Positions 43,500 to 57,320 of a DNA stretch of 64,000 nucleotides are shown here, one piece after another. The stretch comes from Lunularia cruciata (Eukaryota > Streptophyta > Marchantiopsida > Lunulariales > Lunulariaceae), in assembly GCA_948567375.1 (NCBI GenBank), contig OX419762.1:14204001-14268000 (forward strand), in the 5' to 3' direction. Every line of letters begins with the position of its first letter. Within the stretch, counting starts at the first letter, position 1. The position numbers and the translations under genes are program-made. The notes under the pieces were generated by a model. That model did not search any database, was not told where the DNA came from, and saw only the letters and a list, made by a program, of their open reading frames with translations.

Positions 43500-44700
43500 A
43501 ACAAGAGAACCAACTGAGCTTTTTTCTTTTTTTCTCCACTCCTACTCTCCCATGAGAGTTCTTTTCCAACTCCTACTCTATATGACTCTTACTAACTAGA
43601 GGGAACCCATTGGTTCTCCTTCTTGTGCACTAATATGTGTGACTCCTACTAATGACAAAACTCATGGTTTTTTTTCTTGACCCTACTCTATGGGTGACTC
43701 CTATTAACAAAAAAACCAAAGGTCTTTTTCTTGACCCCTACTTTGTGTGTGACTCCTACTAACCAAGAGAAAAGAGAAAACCCATAGGGCTTTTTATTTT
43801 TATTTTTATCTACTCTTACTCACTATAAACTATAAAGAAGTTGGGTTCAAATTCAAATCAGAACTCATTTTGACCTCTCAAATTTAAATTCCTATGGACT
43901 AGAGCAAATGGATAGACCCATTGGAATTTTTTCTACTCCTACTCATGATAAAGATAGATTCAAATTTAAATCTGAATTCTTTTCTCTTGATCTGAACTCA
44001 AAGTTAGGAGAGTATTACTCGACTTTTCAACATAAGGAGTGTTACCCAAACTTCACGACTCTCCGGTTTGTAGTTTCCCACAAAAACTCCCGTTCTTCTT
44101 AGAGTTTCATGAGACTATTTTATCTATAATCGGGATTCATCTCTCGCCCCTAAACTCAGACCAGCTCGGGACCCATCTTTCCAATTCCTCTAGATCCAAC
44201 TCAAGATGCAATTTTCATATCTTTCTTATACTCCGGACTCATCAAACTCTTGTCCCAAATATAATAACTCAAGACCCAACTTTCCAAGTCCTCGATACTC
44301 AACAGGCAATTGTTTTCTCTTATCTATACTCAAGACTAATCTCTCGTCCCTAAACTTTGGGGACTAGTCTCTCACCCCTAAGTTCTCATACCAAATATAA
44401 TTGCTCGAGATCCAACTCAAGATGGAATTTTCATCTCTTATTTGTACTCTTGTGCTCTGGACTCATCTCTTGTACCAAGCCCGAAGAGACATATCTCTCC
44501 AATCCATCCTTGACACTCATCTTTCTCTCGAATTTGACTTGGAATTTTCAAGACTCAATTTCAAATCTCTCAAGACTCCGATCGATTTTCAACTTTCAAC
44601 ACTAACCCACCGAGATCCGACATTCCAATTGAAGATTTTTCTCGGCGCCAAACTCATTTTGAATAAAGTTCACTTTCCAAGGCCATGTCATCAGGGTCCC
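43500..44700. repeat. Degenerate low-complexity repeats
   Basis: From 43520 to 43800, units of about 60 bp containing 'actcctactaacaagagaaccca' and 'tttttcttgacccctactct' recur in degraded form. From 44140 to 44600 another set with 'gggactcatctctc(g)cccctaaact' and 'gatccaactcaagatg(g)aattttcat' recurs. No gene. Confidence 0.5.
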
Positions 44701-47248
44701 AAAGCAATAATTAATCACTACTAGAGCAATAACTAATCACTAAGTGAATGAGTTAATATTTATGAGACCACCTCTTTTTACGAAAGGACCCGGAAAAAAC
44801 TCGGGTCAGGTTTTGTACCGTAAATTATCTACCGTCATGGGTGAACCCAGTATAAATTCGGAAATCACCAGTAAATAATTTTACGGCACATTTACGAGAG
44901 GTGACAATGTCATGCTTGAAACGCCTTATTGTGTGGACTTGTGTCTTGATTACTTTGATTGTTATAGAGGCATCGCTGTGCCAGACATAAGAGTGTCATG
45001 GTTGAACATGTCTCTCAAGAGGTTTGTGCTCTCCTGTTTCCCTACAGATGATTGATCTTTTCTCTTAATGGTAGTAGCGGTCGGCATTTGCGTGCCGTGC
45101 ATCATTTGATGTTTCTCGTTCATTCCCCGGAGCTTTTGCTTACATGCATGTTTGCAATTATCGTATTTAGTGCAATTATATGTTTGCGTTCTGCAGTTTG
45201 ACTTTAGCGTTGCTGATCGGTATGTTGACAATTCATTTGCTTAACTGTGCTGAATTGCCATGTAATTTTGGTCGATCAAATTTTTGCAAAGGCGGGTATA
45301 CAACATGCAGTGTAACCGGCCCTGCCAGTTCTAACCGGCAGCAGCATAACACAGAATTGAACATATTTAAAATTTTCATGTTTCCGACTCGTAATTTACT
45401 ACACGTCCTTTCAGTTGAACGCTCGTGATAGACATCCCAGATTCATTGTTTGTTGGAAAATTCAAAGACTTTTTGATATTGTAGTAATCATGAAATGGTG
45501 AGTAATCTTATCAAAGGTATCCATTTTAGAATCCAGACTGTAGAGCGTCTCAGCAAGGCATTTTCACCTCCCCATAAATATGCAGTACAATAATTTTCTG
45601 CTGATTTTGGGATTTGACAGGTGGATGTACCCTGTGGTAAATAATTTCCATTCCATCATATTTTCCCAGTATGTCTTCTAAATTTCTTCAACAGAAAGAT
45701 GTACTGTCAACATTAATTATTTCACTTTATGGTCCGTGTATTGTTCAAAATACAATTTGTTCTCTTGATAATTACTCGTTATTCTGGAATATTGGTAATA
45801 TGGCTTTGCACAACGTGGATTTGGTCAGACGGATTCACTCATACTGAATTAGGCGAGAGATGTGTTGAAGTGGAGTGGTGTATGTGATATGGTTAGAAAA
45901 GGAATTTTAAGTCTCAATGGGTTAGTGCTAATATCTGAGATTTCTATTTCGTTTGAGACTAGATTTTGAGTTCGGGTTAATCGAAGTCATAGCGGGAGAA
46001 AGATAGCTCTAAAGGTGGACAGAAAAATATGATAGGCTGGAGACACCGCTTTTCTAGCGGATACAATAAGTAAGCCCATGAGTATTAAGAAGAGATGAAT
46101 AGTTGGGGCTATTCATGGCTAATCTTCTCATACGCGTTACATGGATGTGCTCACATTGTAGAATTCACGTTTGTTCTAGAGACGACTTTTGAAGCATTCT
46201 GGCATTCATTTACCGTGTGTTTGTCTTGTATAACCCTTCTTTCCTGTAGCATTTCCCTTGCAATATCTCGGGGCGGTTTGGGGTACGAGATCTTTGGACC
46301 AATTTGCGAACCTCCTTCCTATTACCCGCTCCAAATGCCAGATCTGCATGCTGTACGCAGGGTTCCATGGCTAAGGTAAGTGACTGCACGGCTGGCTTAG
46401 ACTTTAACATCGGCGAGCGACGGTCACAATGTCTGGGGTACTTGTGGCGAAAGAAACAAAGAGTATCAGAATTCATCTCCTCTGCAGAAATGTGTACTAC
46501 GCCCACCGAGCCTTTACTCCAAAGAAACAAAGATGATGATGAGAATTGTGTATTACACCCACCGGGCTTAAGAGGTCGGTGGGTCGATGATCGATCCTCA
46601 TTTATCTCTCACAACGTCACATAATCTTTCATACAGATTACATGTTCCGTACTATAACAGTTTTTCATGCATGCATTAAGGATTAAAAGGAGGACGTGCT
46701 GCGAATCTCGATCATCACGCTTCTCCCCAAATCAGATCGTCCAGCTTCCCTCATGATTCGCAGCTAACCACTCCAGGTGAAATTCAAATCGCCGTAAGAT
46801 CCTACTTTGACGTGAAACCAACGAACCGCAGAACTTGGCCCTGATTCGGCTTTTGGTTGGAACAGTGCATTCAGATTAAGAGAGTAACAACTGGAGTCGG
46901 ACCTCTTGGAAGAACCCCATATGTTGAGCAACGATCCTAAATGTTTCAAAAGCAGCTCCATCGACGGAAATTGAATCTAATTCACTGTTTTCGGACTCGG
47001 AAGAATCCACATGGTTGGCGTTGAGGGGCCACGACTTTAACTCTGCTATAACGACGTTTAAAGACAGGGCAGAGTTCAACCCTTGATTTGGGATGAACTG
47101 GGCCGACATATAAATCTAAATAGAAGAATGGAAGAGCATCAAGAGTATCATATATCATTAAATTTGTTGCATCTACTCCAATTCGAAGGAACTAACGAAC
47201 CCTAGATGTGAATACAAAATGCTTATGTCAGCCGGGATACAAGCGGAC
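44701..47248. other. Lower-repeat region, no gene assigned
   Basis: Base composition becomes more balanced from about 44770. Frames such as 94 residues at 46095-46379 (plus) and 77 residues at 47109-46876 (minus) are open but show no recognised domain. The latter lies about 140 bp downstream of the lipid-transfer gene and could fall in its 3' UTR. Confidence 0.4.
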
Positions 47249-49530
47249 TTATCGCATCAGACCAAGCACAGCAGCTGCGATGATCAGAAAGGAGTAGACT
47301 GGATTAGCTGAAAGTACTGTGGCGGGGCTTGATGGACTCCCATTGTCTGGTGCACTTGCTGCCGGAGCCTCTGATATATCCAAAGTACGTATGTTAGCAA
47401 TTGCGTTAACAGGATCAACGTGAAGTACGCACACTTTCTAAGAGAAAAGACACAATGTGAAGAAATTGATGGTGTAAAATCATTAGAAATCACATACGGT
47501 TCGCAGAATTTCATTGTGCAAAATGAATTTAAGTATGGTTTAAACGATTGAATCTGAAGCAAGGGAACACACTGAAGAATAGGTCAAGATCATTTTCGTT
47601 ACCTGCTCCTCCTTCGGTGCCACCTCCCACTGAAAAGTTAAAATGATGCCAATTAGTACTTACTCACAAAATCGAGTAGACCGGAGATCTCGAATAAAAG
47701 AGTAGAGTATATCACACAGAACTCTGGTAAAATTCACATTGGGAGTTCAGAGGGGAATATATCTATATATGCTTGAAATTTTCATCACGGCGGTAAACCC
47801 GGAAAGGGAAGATCAGATATGGTACCCTGTAACTTTCCCTCAAAATATCCGGAGAAGAGAATTCATAAATGCATTCTCGTTGCCTTGTTTAGAATTGCAA
47901 TTGAAGACACCCAACCCACACAAGAGATTCCACTTCGAGATAGAATGAATTGAAAAGAAACACGCATGGCAAAAGACGTACGTGAGCACGCATTGATGTC
48001 GACGGGTACGTTGCAGTAAGTGGGGAGCTGGAGTGCAAGAGTGGTATTGAGACCCGCAGGAGTGCTCGTATCGCCCGTGAGAAGGCTGCACAGGCAGGTA
48101 GGTGCAGTTGCTACAACACTGCCCAAAGCGGTGCAGCACTCCGCTGTGGGAGGACTTGTTTGCCCAAGGACATAAGGCAAACAATCGGCAAGTTCAGCGA
48201 TCTTCCCACTGCAGTCAGCAGCTGGAGGTGGAGGTACAGCAGATGGTGCCTTGCTGGGGCTGACAGTGGGTGCTGCACACGTTTTCACACTCAGTATTAC
48301 ATTCACAGGTAGCTACCTCACCGCGAAGTAAACATGATACAACATTGAAAGCAGGTGGATGGTTGGCGCACTCACCAAGAGACGGAACAGAAGTAGGTGT
48401 TCCAGTTGGAGGAGCTGCATACATATCAAGCATTGTTCGATTAGAACACCTAAGACATGCTAACAAAGAAGATTATTCAACTATACAACCGGAAAGGAAG
48501 ATTAATATAAATTAGAAACCAGTTGGATCGCTGGCGCACTCACCAACAGAAGGCATGGAAGAAGGTCCTTGAGTTGGAGGGACTGCATAATCGTCAGGTA
48601 CTGCGCGTCATTAGAACCCGGAATAGGAGCAAACTAACAGAAATTACACTTACCTGATACTAGTCATTGAAATAGTGAGTTAAACATGGGATTGACAGAA
48701 AGTCATTTGCACTGGTGGTATACAGGTTAGGGTGGCAAATTAGCGGGAGATTTACAACCACCAAAGACAAATCGGAAGCACGACCCAAACAAGTCGAATT
48801 GTCCACATAAAGAAAATGTTACGCAACCGGACAAAGACAGGAATGAGGATTACCAGGGGAGGAAGGAACTGGTGCGACAACTGGAGCTGTTGATGGAGCG
48901 GTGGGAGCTGGGGTACCTGCAAAACGAACGCGATATTTCACGACGAGACAACAAGTTAGCTGTTTCACCAGGATATGAGCGTGTGCAACAATGTCAACAA
49001 TGCAGTGCTACTTCTGAGCGGACGAGCAGCACAGTTAAAAGTGGAAGCGTGTGCATCGCGTAGAACAGCCTAATCCCCGTTTCGCTTGCAACCGTGGAAA
49101 ATTCAAATTCGGTATCCTTCCGGGCACATTTCCACTCGTGAGTTTGAGAATGATTGAAGTGTGCACTAAGAAAATGAAGGAACTTACCGCCACATTCAGC
49201 AGGGTCTGCGGAAACTTTGCATGCTCCAGGGAGCTCAAGAGCACGGGTCACATTGATCCCAAGAGAAGCGCTGCTATTAGCATTGTCTGGAGAAATAAAC
49301 TGGCACAGGCAGGCAGGGCTGCTATTCTTTACGTTTACTAGTCCCGAACAACATTCGGCCGAAATGTTGGGGGAATCGTTCGTGACAAAATCAAGACAAG
49401 GGAGCAGGTCAGTCAATGAATCAGTGCAGTCCAACTCTGGAGCTGGCGCAGGCGATTGTCCCAATCCTGAGGGCAGTACACACAGAACTGCGAGAACCAG
49501 AACCAGTGACATTTCTGAAGCTCTCGACAT
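47249..49530 (-). CDS. GPI-anchored two-domain nonspecific lipid-transfer protein
   Basis: Seven exons, all with phase 1 introns: 49530-49188, 48916-48854, 48582-48544, 48414-48376, 48272-47982, 47629-47603 and 47370-47249. They total 924 nt, or 307 residues. The protein has a signal peptide (LVLVLAVLCVLPSGLG), an eight-cysteine domain (C35, C45, CC60-61, CLC74-76, C104, C113), a Pro/Thr/Ser-rich linker from three small exons, a second domain with spacing C-x9-C-x14-CC-x12-CxC-x24-C-x8-C, a GGG linker, and a C-terminal SANPVYSFLIIAAAVLGLMR that fits a GPI signal. It is expected at the outer plasma membrane or wall, binding lipids for cuticle or wall work. Two domains in one chain are unusual, since LTPG proteins usually have one. 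Confidence 0.85.
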
Positions 49531-52500
49531 GACTCTCAGTTCCAGCTTCTAACTCTCCCGACGTCTGCACTGATCAACTAGATCAGATAGAGAATGTGTG
49601 ATCTGCCGTCTTCAAGTTCCACTTGTGATGCTCTCAAACCTACCCACAGCTCTGTGCACTAAAAGCGAATGCAGAGGAAGGAATGTGCTTCGAGACCAGG
49701 GGTGAGAATAGTCTGATGATCCTGCGTTCGAGTCCTTAATTCAAAGGATGAGAAGACAGGACGGAATTCAAATTGCGGACGCAGAGGAATAGAGAACTAA
49801 TGATGATCCTCTAGTGGTGTAATGATCCAAACGGACTGGGAGGAGAGTGATTACAATCGAGTTGTGGATGTCAGCAAAGCTACTTTAGCTACCTGCAGCT
49901 ACCCCCTCACTTTCTTCTGAGCCTCCAACCAGAATCCTCACTGAGGCCGTAGGCAGACAGCCAAGCACCATTTGAAGAATGTAAGATTGTCTTAAATATT
50001 GTACAGCCTGCAATCTCTACGTCAACCACTCACGGACAAACCGCCCCTCCGTTTCCATGCCTTCATGGGAACCGTAATGAACAACCACCACCAGCTCCGC
50101 CAGCAGCCCAGCTCAGCGTCTCCCTCGCTGAGCTGACCAGGAGAAAATGTCGGAGGTCCAAATTCTCAAAATCCCATCTCCCTCCATTTGCCAAAGTGGA
50201 TAATGTATTATTGGAATGGCCCTTCAAGCGATCCTAGCCCTGGCCATAGTACAAGTAACTTGCTCTAATAATGCGTAAAGTGAGATAGGATAGCCCTTTC
50301 TATCGACTGTGTCCGCCATTCTTCTAGCAATTCGCTTTCCTTAGCTCTGATATGACATGATGTTTTTCTGTCTCGGTACTCATGGATGGAACTCACCTCC
50401 ACCTTCAACTACTTCATCCCACATTTAAGGCAGATCAATTATGCCTTCAAGGCACCTCGAGATCACCACTCCCATTGACTGCACCTTTTGTCCGTTTAAT
50501 ATTCCACGCGTAATTAGCCGTTAGATCCTTCGGTCTCACGTCACGAATTGGGTACTGTCTCCCAATTGATTGACCAGTACTCCTGTGGAGATATAACTCA
50601 GCCCTCTATGAGCAAACTTATAAAATCTGTAGATGAATAACATGAAGGTGCCATACTCTCCATTGAAGATCAAACGTATCTAGAACAAGTCTTGAAAGCC
50701 TTGGATTAAACGTTCGGATACCCCTCAAGGCTTTGCAGTTCGAACCAGGCCTTGATTGCACATGGAGCTAGCTAGCCCTGTCATGGTTCTATCCTACAAC
50801 GCAACGGTATGATTACATGCTCTATCTATCTTTCAAAGCTTGGAGTGATGAAGTTCTGCGAGATCACCGCCACACCTATAGCTTCAGGATAGAAATTCTA
50901 TTTTTGCAAAGTACAACACCTGCGTTATCCCAGAGTGTGAAAACTCATTAGATTACCGGTCCAAGATATGTGTTAATGGCTAACAAAACACAAGACAGAA
51001 GTTTGTTTTGTTTCTGGGTAATAGAAACAAAGGACATAAGCTAAAAACGGGCTTCCCGTGCGTGACGAATTTAATCTGTCGCATGGAGATGTGTAGAATG
51101 GAAGCAGTAAGTTTTCTGCCAGACTCTATCCCCTAAAATACCGTTCTACTAGAATCAGTCAATTTCTCTCCGCTGTTACGTAACCATTGTGTTTGAATGG
51201 CCCCTCTGCTTTCACCCTTGAACTCTGGTGGGACAAAACATGAAACGTTTTGTCAAACAACAGACATCTGTTCTGCACTTGCAGTTTCAGTTTCTAAGAA
51301 TGGAATTCATCTTCCGAATTGGAAAGTAAGCCCTACAGCAGAAGGCATGCAGATGTTTTTACCGACTTGTCGGAAACCCCGTGCCATGCACATGTTGGCC
51401 TACAGTATCACGTGAATTTCAACTCCTTGTGCAATGCTTCGTCATTTTGTGCCAGCTGCCTACCACACTGTTTATTTCTTCCCTGAATACCGTGGTGAAA
51501 ATTAGAGCAAGTTTGTCTACAACATATATCATCTGACAAATAATCTAATAAACTTCCAGTTCAGTAACTAGTTTTCTTTAATCGTCCCTATCCATCCGCC
51601 CACAAGCATGCTAGTGATAACTGGACCTCCAAGGCAATTATCCAGGTAAGAAGGAATGCATGACCTATGTCTTTATGCAAATCAAGATCGGATCCAGGTT
51701 GCTTCTTAACTTTAATAAATGCCGTTCGGTTCATTGCAGATATATCGTCAGTATGTTTAACAACCGAAATATACATGGAAGATGAATTTAAATGGCGTAT
51801 TTGATTCAACTTATCAATGACCACAAAAATGTTAATATCAAGGACCACACCCAATACCATTACGCTCGTAAGCATTATTGAAACGATATCGAAAAGGTGT
51901 CAATATTTCTTTCACTTGGTTCCGAACAATGTTCACCATTGTCAACATCAAACATGTTTCTGGCTTAAAAACGCTATCCCAAAATGCACACTTGACAGTT
52001 CCTTCCTCACACCCCCATCTCCTTCTTGAAGAAGACCTGTTTCACATGAACAGCAGGTTAAGCTTCCAGGTTGTCAGGTTATGGGTCCCAACTATCTTGT
52101 TGTCACATGATAAGAATTGCAGCAGTTGCTCCGTATTTCCTTTGTCATCAGTTATCGTGGGCCATATGGGCCATATGTCGTCTTTCTAACATGTCTAGAC
52201 ATATTAGGGTTTTCAGATTCTGCGTTTCAGAGGTATCGTAGAGATCCGAGAAAACTTTTATGGATATCAACAAAAAGTTCACAAAAGTTTATGGTACGCT
52301 ACCCATAGCCGCAAATATTTACAGCAATGGAGTGTTCCGCGTATCACCGTAAACTTGAATGCACCGTAATGTTACATTGATGATGAGATTTAAAATTTCA
52401 AACCCCGTGCACCTTCGAAGCTACGCATTCCCCCGGTTCAGAGTTGAGGGACATTTGACCATTGAGAGACACACTCGTATTTTTAGATCATTAGCAAGTT

Positions 52501-52950
52501 CGACCAGTTCAAAGACATTCGAGATCATTAGCACATTACTTTTGTGTCTGTTCGCCAACACACTAGAATTCAGTTTCTTCCAAACACACACGAGAAACTT
52601 TGTTTCTATTGAAGCAAGGACGTGACACACAAGAAATTTAGATATCAGTAGTATTGGATTCTAGTGAGAGGGCGAGTTAACATTGAGTATTTAGCACTAG
52701 AGCTAGGAGTGAGAGTATTTGCCATCGAGAGTATTGTATCTGAATTTCCTCTCTAGCACAAAGCTTCGAGTAGCACCTTCCCCTCCGAGTAGCACATTTA
52801 CTAAGCTTAGTATCACATTTTTAGTCGGAACACACTTTTGTTCGAGACCGATTTCATTACACTACCATACAAAGTGAAGAAGGCGGCAGCGTATGAAAAA
52901 TGAAGGATGGGAAGACCCTATCAAGCCATACAAGGGAGAGACAAAAAGGT
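49531..52950. other. Upstream region of lipid-transfer gene, no further gene recognised
   Basis: About 3.4 kb of balanced-composition DNA without convincing coding frames. The promoter of the 47249-49530 gene should lie at 49531-50100. I see no clear TATA box there. Confidence 0.4.
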
Positions 52951-54168
52951 AACATGTGGCTAAGCCCCAACAGAGTCTATATAAGAAATCTGCCCTACCA
53001 CACCTAAGATATCCGAGCTATGCAAGTACCATACAAAGAGAATTGCCTCGAGCAACCCCGGAGCACCCACCTTAGCGAAGAAAGGTTACACCAGATAGTG
53101 TGAAAGGTTTACAATGTTGTGTACCAGCGCCTACACTTTGATTAAAAAAGAAATAGCAAAATATAACAAATTCATTCTGAATAATGACGTCGAGTTGATT
53201 TGGTGGATAATAACTGGGAGTAGTGGAATGACGAGTGGAGAAACAATGAATATGAACAACCCTTGTATTATTTAACAAGGTGGTAGAACTTTGTTGCCAA
53301 AGCATGGTATTGACAAGAAAGGATTCAATGTGATTGAAATACTGCATTTGTATTGAAATTTTACAAAGGATTATAACCAAATGCCTTTAGACAACTAACA
53401 AGAATGGACATTATTTCTTTAATACCATGGTTGGTTTAATCAAAGACCATTATATTTCATGATGCATCATGAAGGAACCAAAGCACAATTTGGATACAAG
53501 TTGCACTAGCTCTTGATAGGTTGGGGCATCGCGAGCAAGTGTTGGTATAGGTTTGAATATATCAGGTAATCTACTATGAAATTTACTCAATGAATTATGA
53601 CAGAAATAACGAATATCATGGGTAAAATCAAGAGGCCCAATCAAGAGGAAAGAATTTGAAGATCCTCTATGTTCACAAAGAACGGGTTTCTTGGATGTGT
53701 GGGTTTAGTGGTTTGTATGTTCTTTTCTATAGCTCAAAAACCAAATATTGATAAGGAAATTTATTTAAGTAGAAAAGGATAATACTCTTTCAATGGTCAA
53801 CTTGTGTGTAACAACCAAAACAGGATTATTCAGTTTGCAAGAGATAAGAATATTGCTTTTTTATATTATTATTTTTGGTTGAGATAAGAATATTGCTTTG
53901 TTCAAATAATATCTTTAAGGTGAACCTCTTGCAATAACATAATAATAATTGTCTATTGACTGAAACCACGTATGTTTGGATCTTGCCATGACATGGCATG
54001 TTTGAGAAAATCTCCTATTTGGCATGAGTCAAACACAAGTGGAGAGTTTAGTTGTTCAATAAGTAGCAATACCTTTGAGGAGATTCGGATTATGTTCCAA
54101 TGAGTCACTTTGTCCACTCTTGCACAAAGGTGCACTCTCAACATAAACAAGATTTCAACCAATGTTTT

Positions 54169-54260
54169 GCAAAAGCTAGAGTGCTAAACGCACACTATAT
54201 TATGGTGTTAAAGTGCAAAAGCTAGAGTGCTAAACGCACACTATATTATGGTGTTAAAGT
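54169..54260. repeat. 46-bp perfect tandem duplication
   Basis: The unit starting gcaaaagctagagtgctaaa occurs twice without difference, at 54169-54214 and 54215-54260. The perfect match means a very recent event. Confidence 0.95.
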
Positions 54261-55130
54261 CAAGATAGAATTCTTTGAAAGAATTGAGGTTTCAATTCAA
54301 TGACCATAGTAATAATGCAATGGTGTTAAAATGGCTGATTGTATGTATTATTCTACATGATTTTGTATTAACAAAACTGATTATTTTGTACAAGAAGATA
54401 TAGAAATTGTTGAAAAAATAGAAAGTGATTTGGATCAAGGAGTTGAGTACCAAGGAGAAAATTGGGAACAAACTAGATTTATGCACTGCAAAATTGTCTA
54501 GCATATATGCTTGGAAGGCAATGAAAATGTTATGTATTTCATGCTCCAAAGATATACTCCAAAATGGAATTTTTATTTGAACAAGATATATAAATGTATA
54601 TTGGAAATATATTGAATTTAATATACATATATTTTTGCTATATAGATACATATATTACTTTAGAAAAGTCCAAGATGATTCTAGTTCTAGTAAACTAGTT
54701 TGGATACAAATAAACTAAACTAGTGCAGACAATTCTATTATAGTAAACAAGTTATTATTGTAAATAAATTTAGTTAACAAGTTTGAATTTGAAGTAGTTT
54801 TGGAGATTTATTTAAAAGGCACCTCAAACCAAGACGTCTCTTGGGAAAATTCCCTTGGGAGAAATGTTATTTTGAAGAAAGTTTTGATCACTTCACTTCA
54901 AAGAGTGTTTTGAAAGAAGTATTTGCTAAGAATATAATTTATTAAAAAATTCAAACAAAGAGAAATGATCAAGGAAGGTTAAAAGAGATGATGGAGATAA
55001 AGTTTAACTAGCGATAATTTTCATTAAGTTTAGAGATTGAGGATAATATTAGTTTAGAGTGTTGGAATAGAGAAAAGCAAGAAGAGAGAAAATGAAGTAT
55101 GAGGTCCAGATTTTTGAGAGCTTGGATAAT

Positions 55131-55197
55131 GTTTGAGAGAGTTTTGGGATGTTGAGAGAGAGTTTTGGATGTTGAGAGAGAGTTTTGGATGTTGATG
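55131..55197. repeat. 20-bp tandem repeat, about three units
   Basis: Units of 'ttttggatgttgagagagag' recur at 55141-55195. The first unit has an extra g. Confidence 0.85.
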
Positions 55198-56638
55198 GGT
55201 GCAAAAGGCCAACAAGGCAAAATTCAAAAAGGGAAATTTTGGGAGGGTTTAGGGGAGTACAAAAAGTTTAAACTTGCATGTTCAAGAGGGGAGTGGAAGA
55301 ACAAGAATTTTCATACAGTGTTTTAAAACCAGTTTGAAGTTGCATGTTTGTTGCCAATTTGTTGCATGGGTTTAGTACTCATTGCTTGGGTTTAGTGTGA
55401 GAATTATTGAGAGTGTATTGAGAATTGGCTGTTAGGTAGAAACATCAAGGATAGGTAAGCAGGTTCCAAAGAGAGTGTAGGAGATAGTAAAGATACCATT
55501 GGGATCAAGCACCTATAAAAAGGAAAGGAAAGAGAACTCATGTGACCAGGTTTTTTTCACAAAAAGATGATAGGGGTTTTATTCATCAAACATGTCAAGC
55601 ATTGCCTCTTAGAGCACCAAGATTTTTTGTCATCACACCTCTCAAGCATTGCTTCCTAAATTTGGAGGCCAAAATGGATACATTCAAAAGAACTATTGAG
55701 CATGAACAAATTGGTGAAACAAGAAAAGGGTCATGGTCTATAAGGTTTCATACTCTCATTGATCAGATGCCACATATAAAATGGTGTTAGATGGATAGGG
55801 ATCAGATTTGAAGTGCAATAGAGCAGATTTAGGAATTTGATTTGGATTTCCTTGGATTGAAGATTGCTCTCGGTTTGGAGTATCTCAAGCCTCATAAGAG
55901 TAATGTTCTTGATATAAAATCATTGTTAGCAAAGTCAAGACTTAGTAGGGTAGAATTTTCAAATTTTCTACACAAATCTTGCACAAACCACACTTGCAAA
56001 CCTGCTACAAAAGCACAAAGCATATTAGAATTGCACTTGAACCACCCAAACCTCTTGCATGGTTTGCACAGCAATGGATTAAATGGGTCTTGTTTTGGGT
56101 GGGACTTGTGTATGATATTTGATGGTTTGATAATTTTTATGCAAGAATACTTGTGCATTGAATTAATCAATACATGGAACCAAGATACCCACATTGGAAG
56201 AGTGAGATGGAGAGAGATGGTATTCAACATACATATGATTTGAGAAGCTTTGTGTTTGCCTTGGGAAAGCATTCCAAGAAGGAAAGTAGTACCATAAAGT
56301 ATGGTTGGAGATTGGTTTACAATAAGAGATAATACAAAAAAGAGATATCTAGCTTAACCATGTGCATATCCTACATTTTGTCTTTTCTTCCAATTATTGT
56401 GTTCACTCTTCATTCCTTCTTGATGTCCTAGAGTTGTATACAAGAACATATTCTTATAGTGAAGAGTAAGATTTCAAGATCTACTCTACTTTTTCATGAT
56501 TGTGTAGAGCTCATTTACTTGTTTTTGAAGCTAAGTTTGTTGTAGCACAAAGGCAGCTTGACCATGCAAATGGTAGACAATTTTGTGGTATCCATGTAGG
56601 ATGGATCCCTATTCATTGGTTCATGGAGAGAGGATTAG

Positions 56639-57036
56639 TGTAATACCAAGAGCTAGCCATATGATCTAGATGTGAAATTTGGTTTGGTAACATCTGGAAT
56701 GAAGTTATACACGATGGAACAAATGGGTTTTGATAGATCCACGTGATTCTAAGATTCCTACAAGCAGATTCTCTAAAAGATTCCCTCCAATCAAAGCCTA
56801 TTTGACCAACAAGATGGGACCATAATCTACATGTCACCCATTCAAGCAAATAATCTAAAGGTGGAGCTTGTTGACAAGTCACCTATCCATATACCTAATC
56901 CTATGGTGGAGCTTCCTTGGAGAATATCCTCTTTGGCTAGATAATAAAGAGAAGGTGCTCCCTTGGGGCACCAAAGTTTGAGTGTGAAATGTATGTTTTC
57001 TCTTCTATGTTTCTCTCTTATCCTTGGAATATTATA
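56639..57036 (+). repeat. LTR family 1, inverted and internally deleted
   Basis: Reads as the reverse complement of the other family 1 copies, from TGTAATACC at 56639 to GGAATATTATA at about 57036. It has 'tttgaccaacaagatggga' and 'ataataaagagaaggtgctccc', and only about 398 bp, most of the 155-bp repeat zone being lost. It abuts the truncated 5' LTR of element C. Confidence 0.7.
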
Positions 57037-57306
57037 GCACCCAAGTAAGTAGCTTCTAGAAGCTTCCAACTAGCTTAGCTTGCAAGCCAAGTAGGCGGCT
57101 TCTTGAGAAGCTTCTTGGTTAACTTGGATTGTACTCCAAGAAAGTAGTTCAAGGAAACTTCTTGAGAAACTTTTCAAGAGCCTTGTATGCTCACTGTAAA
57201 TACCAAGGCCAAAGCTCATGCTAGGCATTCAAAGTTTCCTCACATTCAAGTGTCCCGATGTGATCTTCCATTCTCTTATTTCTCTCCTTGGTCTTTGTCT
57301 TTTACA
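57037..57306 (+). repeat. 5' LTR of element C, 3' part only
   Basis: Matches 62908-63176 of the 3' LTR: 'cccaagtaa', 'gaagcttctagaagcttccaactagctta', 'ctgtaaatacc' near 57195 and the end TTTTACA at 57306. The TGTAACAATATGG start is missing. Confidence 0.8.
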
Positions 57307-57307
57307 T

Positions 57308-57320
57308 TGGTATCAAAGTA
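57308..57320 (+). promoter_or_regulatory. Primer binding site of element C
   Basis: TGGTATCAAAGTA begins two bases after the LTR end. It resembles the initiator-Met-tRNA primer site TGGTATCAGAGC, with the first eight bases matching. Confidence 0.75.

Larger units (their letters stand above)
52951..56638. other. AT-rich region, no gene recognised
   Basis: A tctatataagaa TATA-like box at about 52976 is not followed by a recognisable gene. Frames up to 133 residues (55842-56243) have no recognised motif and overlap open frames on the other strand. Two small tandem repeats inside are listed separately. Confidence 0.4.

Noticed and set aside
43908..44724. Overlapping plus-strand frames of 64-107 residues
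   Set aside because: They fall in degenerate low-complexity repeats and show no domain or consistent phase.
48854..49188. Continuation of the first lipid-transfer frame beyond 49188
   Set aside because: The 178-residue frame runs into non-LTP sequence after the eighth cysteine. A canonical GTAAGT donor at 49187 and phase-compatible downstream exons explain it better.
52960..53010. TATA-like box (tctatataagaa) as a gene promoter
   Set aside because: No gene, splice pattern or LTR structure could be tied to it downstream.
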